Below, piece by piece: positions 30,278 through 42,010 of a stretch of DNA of 64,000 bases. The stretch covers positions 806,001 to 870,000 of the forward strand of contig NZ_CP109190.1 of assembly GCF_041438805.1 (NCBI RefSeq), read 5' to 3'. Every line of letters starts with the position of its first letter. The stretch's first letter is position 1. Both the position numbers and the translations under genes were made by a program. This DNA comes from Streptomyces sp. NBC_01707 (GTDB lineage Bacteria; Actinomycetota; Actinomycetes; Streptomycetales; Streptomycetaceae). Below the pieces are notes generated by a model, which had not been told where the DNA came from, did no database searches, and saw only the letters and a list, made by a program, of their open reading frames with translations.

Positions 30278-30675
30278 GGGGGTGTTTCACTCCTCGGGCC
30301 GCGGCCGCGCAGGGCGGCTTCGAGCAGGCTGATGCGATCGAGCAGGTCGAGCACCAGACCGATGGATGCGTAGTTGAGGCAGAGTCCGGAGCGCAGCCGC
30401 TGGATGCGAGCGAGGACCGCCGGGGCCGTGGGGTCGAACACCAGGCGCCCCGCGCTGTCGCGTTCGGCGTCGACCAGGCCGAGGGCGATGAACCGGCGGA
30501 TCAGATCGGGGTGGAGGCCCGAGCGACGGGCCACGGCGTCCAGGGAGAGCCTGGGGGCGGGCACGAGCGCGTACCGGACAGCCGTCGAGGCGGTGATGTC
30601 GGTGCCCGTCCGTACCGGGCGGTCGCCCACGCCGGCTCGGCTGATGCCTGCCGTTTCCGCGGGTCGGTCGTTCAT
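30268..30675 (-). CDS. cbpM: CbpM/MerR-like chaperone modulator
   Basis: A 135-residue protein with a MerR-like helix-turn-helix ([39 protein letters not shown]) followed by a helix ending in a leucine-rich stretch. CbpM proteins bind the J-domain of the CbpA co-chaperone and hold it inactive; HspR-type repressors share the fold. Its place between dnaJ and clpB, coupled to dnaJ by ATGA, favours the modulator role, but autoregulation of the operon is possible. Confidence 0.8.
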
Positions 30676-31625
30676 CGCGTCCTCCTGGGGTCGAACGAGG
30701 AAGTGGCGGCGAGCTCCTCGAATAGTTCGCGCTCCCGGTCGCCGACGGTGGGCGGCACCACGATGCGGAGTTCGGCGTACAGGTCGCCGTTCGCGCCGCG
30801 CGGGTTCGGCATGCCCTCGCCGCGCAGTCGCAGCCGTCGGCCGCTGGACGAGCCCGCGGGCACCGTGACCTTGGCTGTGCCACCGCCGGGCGTGGGAACC
30901 GGCACGGTCGCACCCAGGGCCGCCTCCCAGGGGGCGACCGGGACCTGGATGTGCACGTCGCGGCCGTCCACCCGGAACTGGGGGTGGGGCTGGATACGCA
31001 CCCGCAGGTACAGGTCGCCCGCAGCGGCGTCACCACTGCCCTGGCCACCCTCACCCGCCAGCCGGATGCGCTGCCCGTCGGTGACGCCTGGCGGCACGTC
31101 GACCTCATACCGCCGCGGCTGCCCGGTGGGACCGGCGAGCGTGACGGTGCGACGGCCGCCTCGGTACGCCTCCTCGACGGTGAGGGGCAGTTCGGCCTCC
31201 TGGTCCGCTCCGGGGACGCCACCTCGGGCGGCGCCGGCTCCGAACATGGAGCCGAGCAGGTCCTCGATGTCGATGCCCTCCGCGCCGAAGTCGTCGCCGA
31301 AGCCGGTGGCGTATCGGACACGGGGGCCGCCCGCACCCGCGGTCGTCCGAGCGCGGAAGCCGCCGCCCGCTCCGGCCGCGACCCGTTCGTCGAAGTCCTC
31401 GGGGATCTTGCGGAAGTCGTCGCCGAAGCGGTCGTAACGGGCCCGGGTCTTCGGGTCCGACAGGACGCTGTATGCCTCGTTGAGGTCCTTGAAGCGTTCC
31501 TCCGCCCCTGGGTCCTTGTTGACGTCGGGGTGGTACTTGCGGGCGAGCTTGCGATATGCCTGCTGGATTTCGTCCTGGCTCGCGGTCCGCGACACGCCGA
31601 GCACCTCGTAGAAGTCCCGCGCCAT
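30672..31625 (-). CDS. DnaJ/CbpA-type co-chaperone
   Basis: A 317-residue J-protein. The J-domain occupies 1-70 with the HPD motif ([13 protein letters not shown]), followed by a Gly/Ala-rich linker and two C-terminal substrate-binding domains ([40 protein letters not shown]). The cysteine-rich zinc domain of classical DnaJ is absent, as in CbpA. It stimulates DnaK ATPase. It begins six bases after grpE and overlaps cbpM, its likely regulator. Confidence 0.93.
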   Translation of the reverse strand: MARDFYEVLGVSRTASQDEIQQAYRKLARKYHPDVNKDPGAEERFKDLNEAYSVLSDPKTRARYDRFGDDFRKIPEDFDERVAAGAGGGFRARTTAGAGGPRVRYATGFGDDFGAEGIDIEDLLGSMFGAGAARGGVPGADQEAELPLTVEEAYRGGRRTVTLAGPTGQPRRYEVDVPPGVTDGQRIRLAGEGGQGSGDAAAGDLYLRVRIQPHPQFRVDGRDVHIQVPVAPWEAALGATVPVPTPGGGTAKVTVPAGSSSGRRLRLRGEGMPNPRGANGDLYAELRIVVPPTVGDRERELFEELAATSSFDPRRTR

Positions 31626-31631
31626 GACCGG

Positions 31632-32240
31632 TCACTCCCGCTTCGCGACAGTCACGGCGACGGGCCTGAGCTGCCGTTCGCCGTCCCCGTAGCCCGGGCG
31701 CAGTACCTCGACGACCGTGCCCGGTGGGGCGTCGGGGTCCTGGACGACGCCGACCACCTCGTGCCGGGCCGGGTCGAAGGCGACGCCGGTCTCCGCGTGC
31801 CGCGGGTAGCCGAGCAGTTCGAGGACGTTCACCGCCTGGTCGCGTACGGTCCGGATGCCCTCCACGATCGCGCCCGGATCGGCGCCGGCATGGGTCAGGG
31901 CGAGTTCGAGGTTGTCGAGGACGGGCAGGAAGGCGGCTGCCGTACGGGAGCGCTCCATCGTCCGCTCCCGCTCCAGTTCCCTGGCGTGACGCTTGCGAAG
32001 GTTGTCGAGGTCGGCGAGTGCACGCCGCCAGCGGTCCTCCAGTTCCTGGACCGCGGTCGTGTACTCGTCCTCGGCACACGCGGGGCCGGCGGCGTCGGGT
32101 CCCGGTTCGTCGTTCGCCGCTTCCGGCCGAGGCGGGCCCGGTTGGGGCAAATCCCCGCGAGGAGAGCGTGCGGCGCCTTCCGGGACCGGTTCGACCGGAT
32201 CCGACGCCGCCCTGTCGGGTTCCTGAGGGTGGCTGTGCAT
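31632..32240 (-). CDS. grpE: GrpE nucleotide-exchange factor
   Basis: A 202-residue GrpE. An acidic, proline-rich N-terminus is followed by the long dimerisation helix (about 70-120: RWRRALADLDNLRKRHAREL) and the beta domain near the end (DPARHEVVGVVQDPDAPPGT, VVEVLRPGY). It releases ADP from DnaK. It lies eight bases after dnaK and six before dnaJ, consistent with one transcript. Confidence 0.95.
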   Translation of the reverse strand: MHSHPQEPDRAASDPVEPVPEGAARSPRGDLPQPGPPRPEAANDEPGPDAAGPACAEDEYTTAVQELEDRWRRALADLDNLRKRHARELERERTMERSRTAAAFLPVLDNLELALTHAGADPGAIVEGIRTVRDQAVNVLELLGYPRHAETGVAFDPARHEVVGVVQDPDAPPGTVVEVLRPGYGDGERQLRPVAVTVAKRE

Positions 32241-32248
32241 GGCGCGCC

Positions 32249-34144
<1,896 letters not shown>

Positions 34145-34683
34145 GAGGAACTCCTCCCGATGCGGCGGCCTGCGCCGACGCTGCGGATCCGATCGTTGAG
34201 TATGGGCGGGACGTCCGGACGAAGCGGTCGCCGACGAGGCCGTACAGCTGCTCTACGGGCTGCGGACCACCAGCGCCGACGACGAGTACCGGCTGGGCTG
34301 CGTCGAGCGGAAGGGGGCGAAACCCCGCCCCGAAGCACCAGGACCCGCCCGGTCCGGCCGCCGCACCTCCCCGTCATCCCGGCGGCTGCCCCGCAGGGTG
34401 CACAGCAGCAGACCGAACGTCTCGTACGTGTCAACGGGCCTGCGAGGCCTCTCGAGCATCGCCCAGTCCTCCCTGCCGGTGCGCATGCGCCACCCGCATG
34501 CCCCAGACTCGCTTAACCAAGCGGCTCTACGCCTGCGCCCAGCAGGTCAAAAAGCAACGGAGCCCATCGCCCCGCGAGCACGAGACGAAGACTCCGAACA
34601 TCTCGGGTATGTTGGGCGGAGGGGCGTACAGGAACGGTCGCATTCACCTTTCTGAGGGCTTGTTGGGGGAAGGGAGCAATCCC
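34145..34683. other. Divergent promoter region with coding scrap
   Basis: Between dnaK and the PucR-type regulator. One TTGAGT half of an HspR (HAIR) box lies at 34196-34201, but its partner is absent. From about 34222 the plus strand reads [20 protein letters not shown] then DEYRLGCVERKGAKP, which has coding character but no start and no recognised family, so it may be a gene scrap. Confidence 0.35.
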
Positions 34684-36462
34684 ATGACCAGCAGCCGGGC
34701 GCACAACGTGTACCGCCACCGCTCCGACCGGGAGGGCAGCCTTCCCCGGGGCAGCGCCGGGCGGCAGTCCACGGCCGCGCGGAGAGAGCCCAGCCCCCCC
34801 GTTCCGACCCCGGCCGACTATGCCCTCCACGAACTGATGGTGCTCTCCAACGCCCTGTTCGACTCCCAGGACGAAGGCGAGATCCTGCGCCTGGCCATGG
34901 ACCACATAGCCGCCGTGGGGCCATTCAGCGCCGAGGCCGGATACCTCAGGGTGGACGGCGACCTGGTCCCCGGCCCGAGGGGCGGGCAGATCCATGCCGC
35001 CGTGGACCGGAGGGTGCGGGAGCTGGCCGGGCACGACGGCCCTGTGACCGTACCCGGCTGGCCCTGGGGCCAAGCTCTGGGGCTGCGCGGACTTGAGGGA
35101 CTCCACGGCTACCTGGTGGTGACGTCCCGCTCCCGGCCCACCGAGGCCGAGCGATACCTGCTCGCCACGCTCGTCCGGCACACCGCTGCTGCTCTGTCAG
35201 TCGCCTTCACAGACCGCCGCCAACGCGAGGACGCGCGGGAGCTGCACCGGCTGAGGGAGGAACGGACAGCCCACCAGCGGCAGCTGATCTCCGTCGTGGC
35301 TGAGCTGGGGTACCAGCGGGCTGTTCACGCGCTCATGGCCGAGGTCGCTGCCTCGGGCGGCGGCGAGGAAGCCATCACCCGCGCACTGCACGAGCTCACT
35401 GGACTCCCCGCACTGGTCGAGGACCGCTTCGGTCGGCTGAGGTCCTGGACCGGCCCCAGCCGCCCCGACCCCTATCCGGAACCGGACCCCGTGCGCCAGG
35501 ACGAAATGCTGCACGCCGCTGCCCGGGAGGTCGGGCCGGTGCGGATAAGGGACCGGCTGATCACCCTGGTCCGCCCGCACGGCGAGATGCTGGGCGTGCT
35601 GGCTTTGGTCGATGCCCAGGGCGAGGCCGACGAGCACACCGTGCTCGCGCTGGAACACGCTGCCGCGTCGCTCGCCCTGGAGCTGGCGCACCTGCGTAAC
35701 CTGGCCGAGGTGGAGCTGAGGCTGCACCGCGAGCTGGTCGACGACCTCCTGGCAGGGACGGACAAGGCGAGCGCCTACGCCCGGTCCGAGGCAGTCGGAC
35801 ACGACCTGCACCGCAGCCACTACATCGTCGTGGTGCAGTGGTCGAACCGGACTGCGGACGATTCCTTCGCGCATACCGTGGGCCGGGCGGCCTCTGCCGT
35901 GGGCATGCGCTCGCTGCTGACCCCGCGTTCCGACCACGTGGTCCTGGTCGCTGACGGCAGGCCGCACGCCCGCGCACTGTACGAGGCGCTCGCCCGGGAG
36001 ACCGGGACACGGTCCGGGACGATCGGAGTGAGCGCCCCTTGCAACTCCCTGGACGACATCCCCCACCGCTACCAGGAGGCGCAGCGCGCCCTGGAAGTGC
36101 GCCGCCACTCCCGTGAGCGCTACGGCACGACGTTCTTCGACGAGCTCGGCCTCTACCGCATCCTGGGACCTGGCAACGATTACCGGGAACTAGAGACGTT
36201 CGTCCACGAGTGGCTAGGGCAGCTCATCGACTACGACTCCCGGCACCACGCGGCCATGGTGGAAACTCTGTCCCGGTACTTCGACTGCGGCGGCAACTAC
36301 GACGAGACCGCCGAATCCCTCGCGATCCACCGCAGCACGCTGCGCTATCGGCTCCAGCGTATCCGCGACATCAGCGGCAACGACCTCGCGAACGTCGAGG
36401 ACCGCCTCAACCTCCAGGTGGCGACCCGAGTGTGGACGATCGTGCTGGGCGGACCCGGCTGA
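34684..36462 (+). CDS. PucR/CdaR-type transcriptional regulator
   Basis: A 592-residue regulator. An N-terminal GAF-like region (about 40-190) is followed by a second sensor-like region, a central GGDEF-like segment (about 400-470), and a C-terminal PucR helix-turn-helix (FDCGGNYDETAESLAIHRST, LRYRLQRIRDISGNDL). The family responds to metabolites. ATG 34684 has GAAGGGA upstream. It points at the formaldehyde dehydrogenase gene 560 bases downstream and could control it (inference from position). Its final ~125 bases are duplicated at 21665-21791. Confidence 0.85.
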   Translation: MTSSRAHNVYRHRSDREGSLPRGSAGRQSTAARREPSPPVPTPADYALHELMVLSNALFDSQDEGEILRLAMDHIAAVGPFSAEAGYLRVDGDLVPGPRGGQIHAAVDRRVRELAGHDGPVTVPGWPWGQALGLRGLEGLHGYLVVTSRSRPTEAERYLLATLVRHTAAALSVAFTDRRQREDARELHRLREERTAHQRQLISVVAELGYQRAVHALMAEVAASGGGEEAITRALHELTGLPALVEDRFGRLRSWTGPSRPDPYPEPDPVRQDEMLHAAAREVGPVRIRDRLITLVRPHGEMLGVLALVDAQGEADEHTVLALEHAAASLALELAHLRNLAEVELRLHRELVDDLLAGTDKASAYARSEAVGHDLHRSHYIVVVQWSNRTADDSFAHTVGRAASAVGMRSLLTPRSDHVVLVADGRPHARALYEALARETGTRSGTIGVSAPCNSLDDIPHRYQEAQRALEVRRHSRERYGTTFFDELGLYRILGPGNDYRELETFVHEWLGQLIDYDSRHHAAMVETLSRYFDCGGNYDETAESLAIHRSTLRYRLQRIRDISGNDLANVEDRLNLQVATRVWTIVLGGPG

Positions 36463-36479
36463 TGCCCCGCTAGAACTGT

Positions 36480-36675
36480 CGTGCGAGCGGTGCCGGCGGC
36501 AATCGCCGAGCGGCAGGAAGGTGTACACGCCTCCGGGCGAAGAAGGCACGGCGGCCACAGCGAACTCGGTGACGGCAGGCGTGGACCACTGCGCGCTGGA
36601 GTCGTCCAGTCCTTCTTCGTTGCCGGCTTCCGCGACCGTCACCCGCAGTGCTGTGAATTCTCGTAGTTCCGTCAC
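36480..36675 (-). pseudogene. Truncated unknown gene, 5' end
   Basis: GTG 36675 opens a frame of coding quality (TELREFTALRVTVAEAGNEE, WSTPAVTEFAVAAVPSSPGG, VYTFLPLGD) that loses sense at about 36480, where it runs into the 3' end of the PucR gene. No family is recognised. It looks like a gene cut by the event that placed the regulator here. Confidence 0.35.
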
Positions 36676-36896
36676 GGTTGGTTGGCCCTGCAGTAGGGAC
36701 GATCAAATATTCTTCGCCGATCTCCGGTTGACATGCAGTGTCCCGGTGGGAGGCTTTAAAGGAGCACTCCGGACGGCGCATTGGTTGCGTTTGCTGCTGC
36801 GGCCGCAGAGCCACCGGGAAGCAGTGGCCCGGCCTTTGGTGCCGTGAGGCTCCCCGGTAAATGAGTGAGCATTTTGCGAAATCTCTTCTCGACGTG

Positions 36897-36926
36897 TTGT
36901 CAGTTGTGTACCGGCACTGGTAGCCA
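36897..36926 (+). promoter_or_regulatory. Possible promoter of formaldehyde dehydrogenase
   Basis: TTGTCA at 36897-36902 and TAGCCA at 36921-36926, 18 bases apart, about 95 bases before the gene start at 37020. The surrounding 36680-36900 is unusually AT-rich for the window, as expected of a promoter region, but no gene is seen there. Confidence 0.3.
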
Positions 36927-37019
36927 TGCGCGTCCTCGTGCGCGTTTCCCGCGGCGCATGCATAGCAATCGCGGTTGATTCATTCGTGAATCCATGTCGG
37001 ACAGGAGGAGGGAATCACC

Positions 37020-38174
37020 ATGAAGGCTCTGGTGTATGACGGGCCGCGCTCGGTGAACGTGCAGGACGTGCCGGACGCGAGGATCGAGCGGCCGACGGAT
37101 GTGCTTGCGAAGATCACTTCCACCAACATTTGCGGGTCGGACCTGCATATGTATGAGGGGCGCACGGACATAAAGACGGGGCGTGTCCTCGGCCACGAGA
37201 ACATGGGGGAGGTCATTGAGGTCGGCGACGGCGTGGACCGCGTGCGGGTGGGGGACCTGGTCTGTTTGCCGTTCAACATCAGCTGCGGGTTCTGCCGCAA
37301 CTGCGACAACGGGCTGACGGCCTTCTGCCTGACCACGCCGGTGGATCCGACGATGGCCGATGCCGCATACGGCTTCGCGGGAATGGGCCCCTACAACGGC
37401 GGTCAGGCGGAGTTCCTGCGGGTTCCGTACGGCGACTCCAACTGCCTGGTGCTGCCGGAGGATGCGCGGGAGAAGCAGACCGACTACGTGATGCTGTCCG
37501 ACATCTTCCCGACCGGCTGGCACTGCACGGAGCTGGCCGGCGTGCAGCCGGGTGAGACCGTCGTCATCTATGGCGCGGGACCGGTCGGTCTGATGGCGGC
37601 GCTGTCAGCAAATCTCAAGAGCGCGGCGCAGGTGATGGTCGTCGACCGTCACCCGGACCGGCTCGCGCTCGCAGAGCAGATCGGTGCGATTCCCATCGAT
37701 GACTCCAAGGCCTCGCCGATCGACCAGATAAACGAGCTCACCAACGGTCTGGGGGCCGACCGTGGGTGTGAGTGCGTGGGCTACCAGGCGCAAGACCCAC
37801 AGGGTGTCGAGCACCCGAACCTGACGCTCAACAACTTGGTGCACTCGGTGAAGTTCACCGGGACGATCGGGGTCGTGGGTGTCTTCGTGCCGCACGATCC
37901 GGGGAGCCCCGACAAGCTGTACAAGGAGGACGGCGAGGTTGCCTTCGACTACGGCCTGTACTGGTTCAAGGGCCAGTCGATGGGAACCGGCCAGGCCAAC
38001 GTCAAGGCATACAACCGACAGCTGTGCGCCCTGATAGAGCAGGGCAAGGCCAAGCCCTCATGGATCGTCTCCCACGAGCTGCCGCTGGACCAGGCCCCCG
38101 CCGGCTACCAGCACTTCGACGCCCGTGACGACGGCTGGACCAAGGTCGTACTCCACCCCAACGGCTCGAACTGA
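37020..38174 (+). CDS. Glutathione-independent formaldehyde dehydrogenase
   Basis: A 384-residue zinc-dependent medium-chain dehydrogenase of the Pseudomonas FdhA type, oxidising formaldehyde to formate with tightly bound NAD and no glutathione. Catalytic zinc ligands appear as C38 (NICGSDLHMYEG) and H59 (GHE); structural zinc cysteines are in CGFCRNC and the following C. The NAD site is YGAGPVGLMAA near 181. AGGAGGAGGGA precedes the ATG. Formate made here could feed the formate dehydrogenase at the left edge. Confidence 0.93.
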   Translation: MKALVYDGPRSVNVQDVPDARIERPTDVLAKITSTNICGSDLHMYEGRTDIKTGRVLGHENMGEVIEVGDGVDRVRVGDLVCLPFNISCGFCRNCDNGLTAFCLTTPVDPTMADAAYGFAGMGPYNGGQAEFLRVPYGDSNCLVLPEDAREKQTDYVMLSDIFPTGWHCTELAGVQPGETVVIYGAGPVGLMAALSANLKSAAQVMVVDRHPDRLALAEQIGAIPIDDSKASPIDQINELTNGLGADRGCECVGYQAQDPQGVEHPNLTLNNLVHSVKFTGTIGVVGVFVPHDPGSPDKLYKEDGEVAFDYGLYWFKGQSMGTGQANVKAYNRQLCALIEQGKAKPSWIVSHELPLDQAPAGYQHFDARDDGWTKVVLHPNGSN

Positions 38175-38194
38175 CCGAAACGGCCCACACCCCC

Positions 38195-38214
38195 CGTGCG
38201 CAAGGGTTCGCACG
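38195..38214 (+). terminator. Possible terminator hairpin
   Basis: CGTGCG-CAAGGGTT-CGCACG, a 6-bp stem with an 8-base loop, 20 bases after the formaldehyde dehydrogenase stop. There is no U-tract, as is usual in high-GC actinobacteria. Confidence 0.4.
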
Positions 38215-38504
38215 CGTGGTTGGCGGGACTGAGCGTCTCGTCGGAGGGTCGTACCTCGCGTCGCCTGCGGGAGGGTTGTCCTTTTGGTCCGTCAGTATCG
38301 GTTCTCTGTAGGTGACTGAGTGCGTCTCCTCGTCTTCCTCCGCGCCACTCGTCCGTCCGTCGGCCGCTCTCCCCGTCCCGGCCTGATCGGGGGACGCCGG
38401 GCACCAAGGCGCCTGTCGCGCTCGACTGCCACATAGAGGGGCGTTACAACGGGACCTCGGGCGAAAAACCGTCGCGCGTGCCCGCCCTCGACCGGATTGA
38501 GACC

Positions 38505-39617
38505 GTGACAGATTTCCTGCCTGCCGCTGCGGCGCACGTCGTGCGGATCGTGCTGGTCGCCGACCCCGGAGTGGCGTCGGAGATCGCCCAGGAATTGGCC
38601 GACAAGCTGCCGCAGCAGCTGAGGCGGCGGGTCCGCGCGGACGTCGACTGGCGGGTGACAGCGCGCACGGTACCCCTGGTCGCAGACGAGCAACTGGACG
38701 TCTCTTCCGCGGCCGACGTCGTACGCCCCTTGCTCCCCGAGGGCGACTGGGACGCCGGAGTCCTCCTCACCGATCTGCCTCGACGAGCCGGCCTGCGCCC
38801 GGTCAGCGTCGAGGTGAGCCCGGCGGACCGCATCGCGCTGGTGTCCCTGCCCGCGCTCGGCTCCTGGCGGATGCGACGACGCGCCCGGCGCGTCGTCGCG
38901 GATGTCGTCGGCATGCTCACCCGGGAACGTGCTGATCTCGCTCCCCTGGAGGAAGCCGGCCGGCTCGAAGGTTCGGGGGTCGGCGAGGATGGTTTGGAAC
39001 GCTTTATCCTGCCCGGCCTGCGCGGACATCTGAGTCTCGTCATCGGTATGGTGCGGGCCAACCGGCCCTGGCGGCTCTTCGCCACCCTCTCCCGCGCACT
39101 GGCCGGTGTCTTCGCAACCGCCGCCTTCGGCCTGATCAACAACTCGACCTGGAAAATCTCTTCGGGGATGGACGTGGGGCGCCTGATCGGGGCCTCTGTA
39201 CTGTCCCTTCTCGCCCTCACGGCATGGATCATCATTGATCACGAGCTCTGGGAACGCCCTCACGGTTCGCTCTCCCGCTCCTTCTCCCGCCTCTACAACA
39301 CAGTTACGTGCGTGACGATCACCTTCGGTGTGCTCTCCCTGTACGTGATCCTGTTCTTCACCCTCTTCGGCGTCTCCAAGCTCATCCTGACCCCGCCGGC
39401 CTTCGGCACGGTTATCGGGCAAGGCGCAACGGTCCACGACTACGCCGTGCTCGCCTGGTTCGTCAGCTCGATGGGCATGGTCGGGGGTGCGTTCGGATCC
39501 GGACTCGAGGACGACGGCACCGTCCGCAACGCGGCGTACGGCGAGCGGCAGCGCCAGCGATGGCAGAAGCTGCGAGAGGAGAAGAAGGTGCGGGAAGAGC
39601 TGGAGAGCGAGACGTAG
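38505..39617 (+). CDS. Two-domain membrane protein, intact copy
   Basis: About 370 residues. The N-terminal ~120 form a soluble alpha/beta domain (VVRIVLVADPGVASEIAQEL, WDAGVLLTDLPRRAG), then a linker, then four or five membrane helices (about 185-330) with MVRANRPWRLFATLSRALAG at the entry and GGAFGSGLEDDGTVRNAAYG at the end. No known domain is recognised. Two related copies, one frameshifted (14256-15375) and one fragmentary (15575-15770), lie in this window. GTG 38505 is preferred over GTG 38478 because homology starts there. Confidence 0.7.
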   Translation: MTDFLPAAAAHVVRIVLVADPGVASEIAQELADKLPQQLRRRVRADVDWRVTARTVPLVADEQLDVSSAADVVRPLLPEGDWDAGVLLTDLPRRAGLRPVSVEVSPADRIALVSLPALGSWRMRRRARRVVADVVGMLTRERADLAPLEEAGRLEGSGVGEDGLERFILPGLRGHLSLVIGMVRANRPWRLFATLSRALAGVFATAAFGLINNSTWKISSGMDVGRLIGASVLSLLALTAWIIIDHELWERPHGSLSRSFSRLYNTVTCVTITFGVLSLYVILFFTLFGVSKLILTPPAFGTVIGQGATVHDYAVLAWFVSSMGMVGGAFGSGLEDDGTVRNAAYGERQRQRWQKLREEKKVREELESET

Positions 39618-39949
39618 AGCGTCCCTGAGCCGAGGCCTGACCCATTGCAGCCGACGCAGGTCGTCATGCTGCTGCCCATTTGACGCCGAGTTCTCGGGTG
39701 TGCCGTTGTGGCGTCGGTCTTGGTGTTGCTGATTGCGATCTCTCGGTTTGGCAGTGGTAGGCAGCCGTGGCCTGCCTCTCCGAATGAGCTCACCACGCCC
39801 ACTCACGCGGCCGCTGCCGCCACGGGCGGCATCTGCGCGACCCACACCAACGTCACGCTGACCAGCCTGACTTGCGTTCGGCCCGGGCAGTTAGGGATTC
39901 GGTAGCGACGCGTTGTGGTTGCTGCGCCGACAGTTGGCCAACGTTGCGG

Positions 39950-40157
39950 GCTACCTCGACCGGCTCAGGAAGAGCGCACGCCTGCCCACGACCAGTTCAC
40001 GCTTGAGCTCGATCCCGGCGACCAGGAAGAACACCGCGAGCAGACCCTCCGCCGTCCGGTGCCCCGCCGACAGGGCAAGGCCGAGTGCCGGTATCCCGAA
40101 GTGGAAATCCCGTATCTCCTCGTACGCCCCGCTCCACGGGCTGTTCGCCCACACTAG
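39950..40157 (-). pseudogene. nhaA: nhaA fragment, internal part
   Basis: Minus-strand continuation of the Na+/H+ antiporter NhaA beyond the insertion: WANSPWSGAYEEIRDFHFGI, PALGLALSAGH, then AEGLLAVFFLVAGIELKREL and VVGRRALFLSRSR before a stop. The rest of NhaA (about 300 residues) is missing, so the gene was already broken at its 3' side. 39618-39950 shows nothing else. Confidence 0.85.
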
Positions 40158-41096
40158 GACGTGTTTGAGATGTTGATCAAGGTCGTGAAACGATCTTCAG
40201 ATGTCTCGTGGCGATCTGACGGATGCACAGTGGGAGCGGCTGGAAGCGGTGTTGCCGCCGATACCGAAGATGGGCCGACCTCCGAGGGATCGGCGGCAGG
40301 TGTTCGACGGGATCTGGTGGCGGGCCCGGACCGGCTCGCCTTGGAGAGATCTGCCCGAGCGATACGGCCCCTGGGAGACCGCGTATGCGGTGTTCCGGCG
40401 ATGGCAGATCGACGAAACATGGGCCCGCGTCCTGAAGAAGTTGCAGGTCAAGGCAGATGCGGATGGGATCATCGAGTGGGAGGTCTCGGCTGACTCCACC
40501 GTCTGCCGGGCTCACCAGCACACCGCCGGGGCCTGCAAAAGGGGGCTGACGATCCGGGCCGGACGCGTCCGGACGGCCTCGCGGCCGAGCCGGACGACCA
40601 CGGTCTGGGACGCTCGCGCGGCGGACTGACCACCAAGATTCACCTCGCCGTCGACGCCTCCTTCCACGTCCTCGCTGCCGTCATCACCGCCGGCCAACGA
40701 GGCGACGCGCCCGCCTTCGAGCAGGTGATGGACCGAATTCGTGTCCCCCAGATCAGCGGTGGACGCCCCCGCACCCGGCCCGGACATGTGCTTGCCGACC
40801 GGGCGTACTCCTCCCGTCAGATTCGCTCCTACCTGCGCAAACGCGGGATCGCGCACACCATCCCGGAGAAGCGAGACCAGGCCGGACACCGACTCCGCCG
40901 CGGTTCCGCCGGAGGCCGTCCGCCCGGCTTCGACCGCGAAATGTACAAGCGCAGGCACAAAGTCGAGTGCCGGATCGGCCTTCTGAAGCAGGCGAGAGGC
41001 GTTGCGACCAGGTACGACAAGCTCGCCGTCCGCTACGAGTCGACCGTCCAGCTCACCCTCATACGGCAGGCGCTGTGACCACATCTCAAACACGTC
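40158..41096 (+). mobile_element. Complete IS5-family insertion sequence
   Basis: A 939-bp element with terminal inverted repeats GACGTGTTTGAGATG and CATCTCAAACACGTC, flanked on both sides by CTAG (40154-40157 and 41097-41100). Removing the element and one CTAG rejoins the nhaA reading frame exactly (...VVAL / VWANSPW...), which fixes both the ends and the target duplication. It encodes a two-frame transposase. Confidence 0.95.
40201..41078 (+). CDS. IS5-family transposase (two frames, -1 shift)
   Basis: The first frame, ATG 40201 to a stop at 40629, carries the helix-turn-helix region and the first catalytic Asp (EWEVSADSTVCRAHQHTAG). The second frame, one base back, is open to 41078 with the second Asp (GHVLADRAYSSRQIRSYL) and Glu (RRHKVECRIGLLKQ). 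A run CAAAAGGGGG at about 40535-40544 is a natural slippage site; a -1 shift there gives one DDE protein of about 292 residues. The element appears intact and possibly active. Confidence 0.9.
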
Positions 41097-41100
41097 CTAG

Positions 41101-41223
41101 CGCCACTACCGCGGCGGCAAGGAGTACCAGGCCACCGACGATCTCGGTGCGCAGTGCACGCGCGAGGGGCCTGACGCTCAGGCAGAGGTAGCAGGCCCAG
41201 GAAGTAGGAACGCGAGCGAACAT
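41101..41223 (-). pseudogene. nhaA: nhaA fragment, N-terminal part
   Basis: ATG 41223 begins the NhaA N-terminus: RALRTEIVGGLVLLAAAVVA, then L at the IS junction. With the fragment at 39950-40157 it makes a continuous first ~100 residues of the antiporter. Confidence 0.85.
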
Positions 41224-41532
41224 CAGACACCGCGGTCACCGGATAGCAAACACCGCTGTCCGCCCGGAGGTCATAAAAACGGCCGGCCAGTCCCTACCTG
41301 TCACTGCCGCGTCGCGCAGCATGGGCGTCGCGTCCCGCCGGCGGCCGGCGCAGCACTGCGAGCAGGGCCGCCAGACGGTCGGTGACCATGTACGGCCAAT
41401 CTGCTGGTGAAGACAGTCGCGAGAGCCAATGGATGGAACTCCCTCGAGGTCAGGCCACGCGGTCCCTGGTCACGGGTACACGAGCTGGGAAAGTCCAACA
41501 GACCTGCCGGTGTGCAGCTTGAAGGAGGGATC

Positions 41533-41730
41533 ATGGTCCAGCAGGTTCGCGAGGTCATGACGGAAGATCCTGTCGTCGTGTCGTCGCTGACGTTCGTGGG
41601 GAACGTTGCCCAGCTAATGCGACGCAAGGACATGGGCGCCGTCCTCGTGGTCGCTGACGATCGGTTACGTGGTCTCGTCGCCGACCGGGAGCGACTTGTC
41701 CATCGAGCGCGATACCGGTTCAGCGCTGCC
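41533..41730 (+). pseudogene. CBS-domain protein, truncated
   Basis: ATG 41533 with a strong AAGGAGGGA site starts a typical actinobacterial paired-CBS protein: VREVMTEDPVVVSSLTFVGN, then VAQLMRRKDMGAVLVVADDR and LRGLVADRE. After about 60 residues homology stops inside the first CBS motif. What follows to 42010 is unrecognised; a frame ending at 42014 overlaps the ackA start as ATGA, so some coupled upstream gene probably existed. 41224-41532 shows no gene. Confidence 0.7.
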
Positions 41731-42010
41731 AGGCCAAACGAGTGCACGATGACCTCGGAGTCACCCGCCCCCTGGACCCCGGTAAGGGATGGACCCATGC
41801 AACGGATCAGGACGGCGGCGAACGCCCGGCCAATGGTGAATTGCGACCTCCTCGCGAGCAACGGCGTATCTCGGCACGACCTGGCCGTTACCGGGCTGGG
41901 CCGTGTGCGCGGCCCCTCCACCGTCACCGGCGACCTGGCCGTCGTCTACCACACCATCGTGATCGGCTGCGCGAGGCGATCCGCCGCACCGATCCTGCCG
42001 AGACCACGAA

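Noticed and set aside
34196..34201. HspR (HAIR) box upstream of dnaK
   Set aside because: Only one half, TTGAGT, is present; the expected ACTCAA seven bases away is missing.
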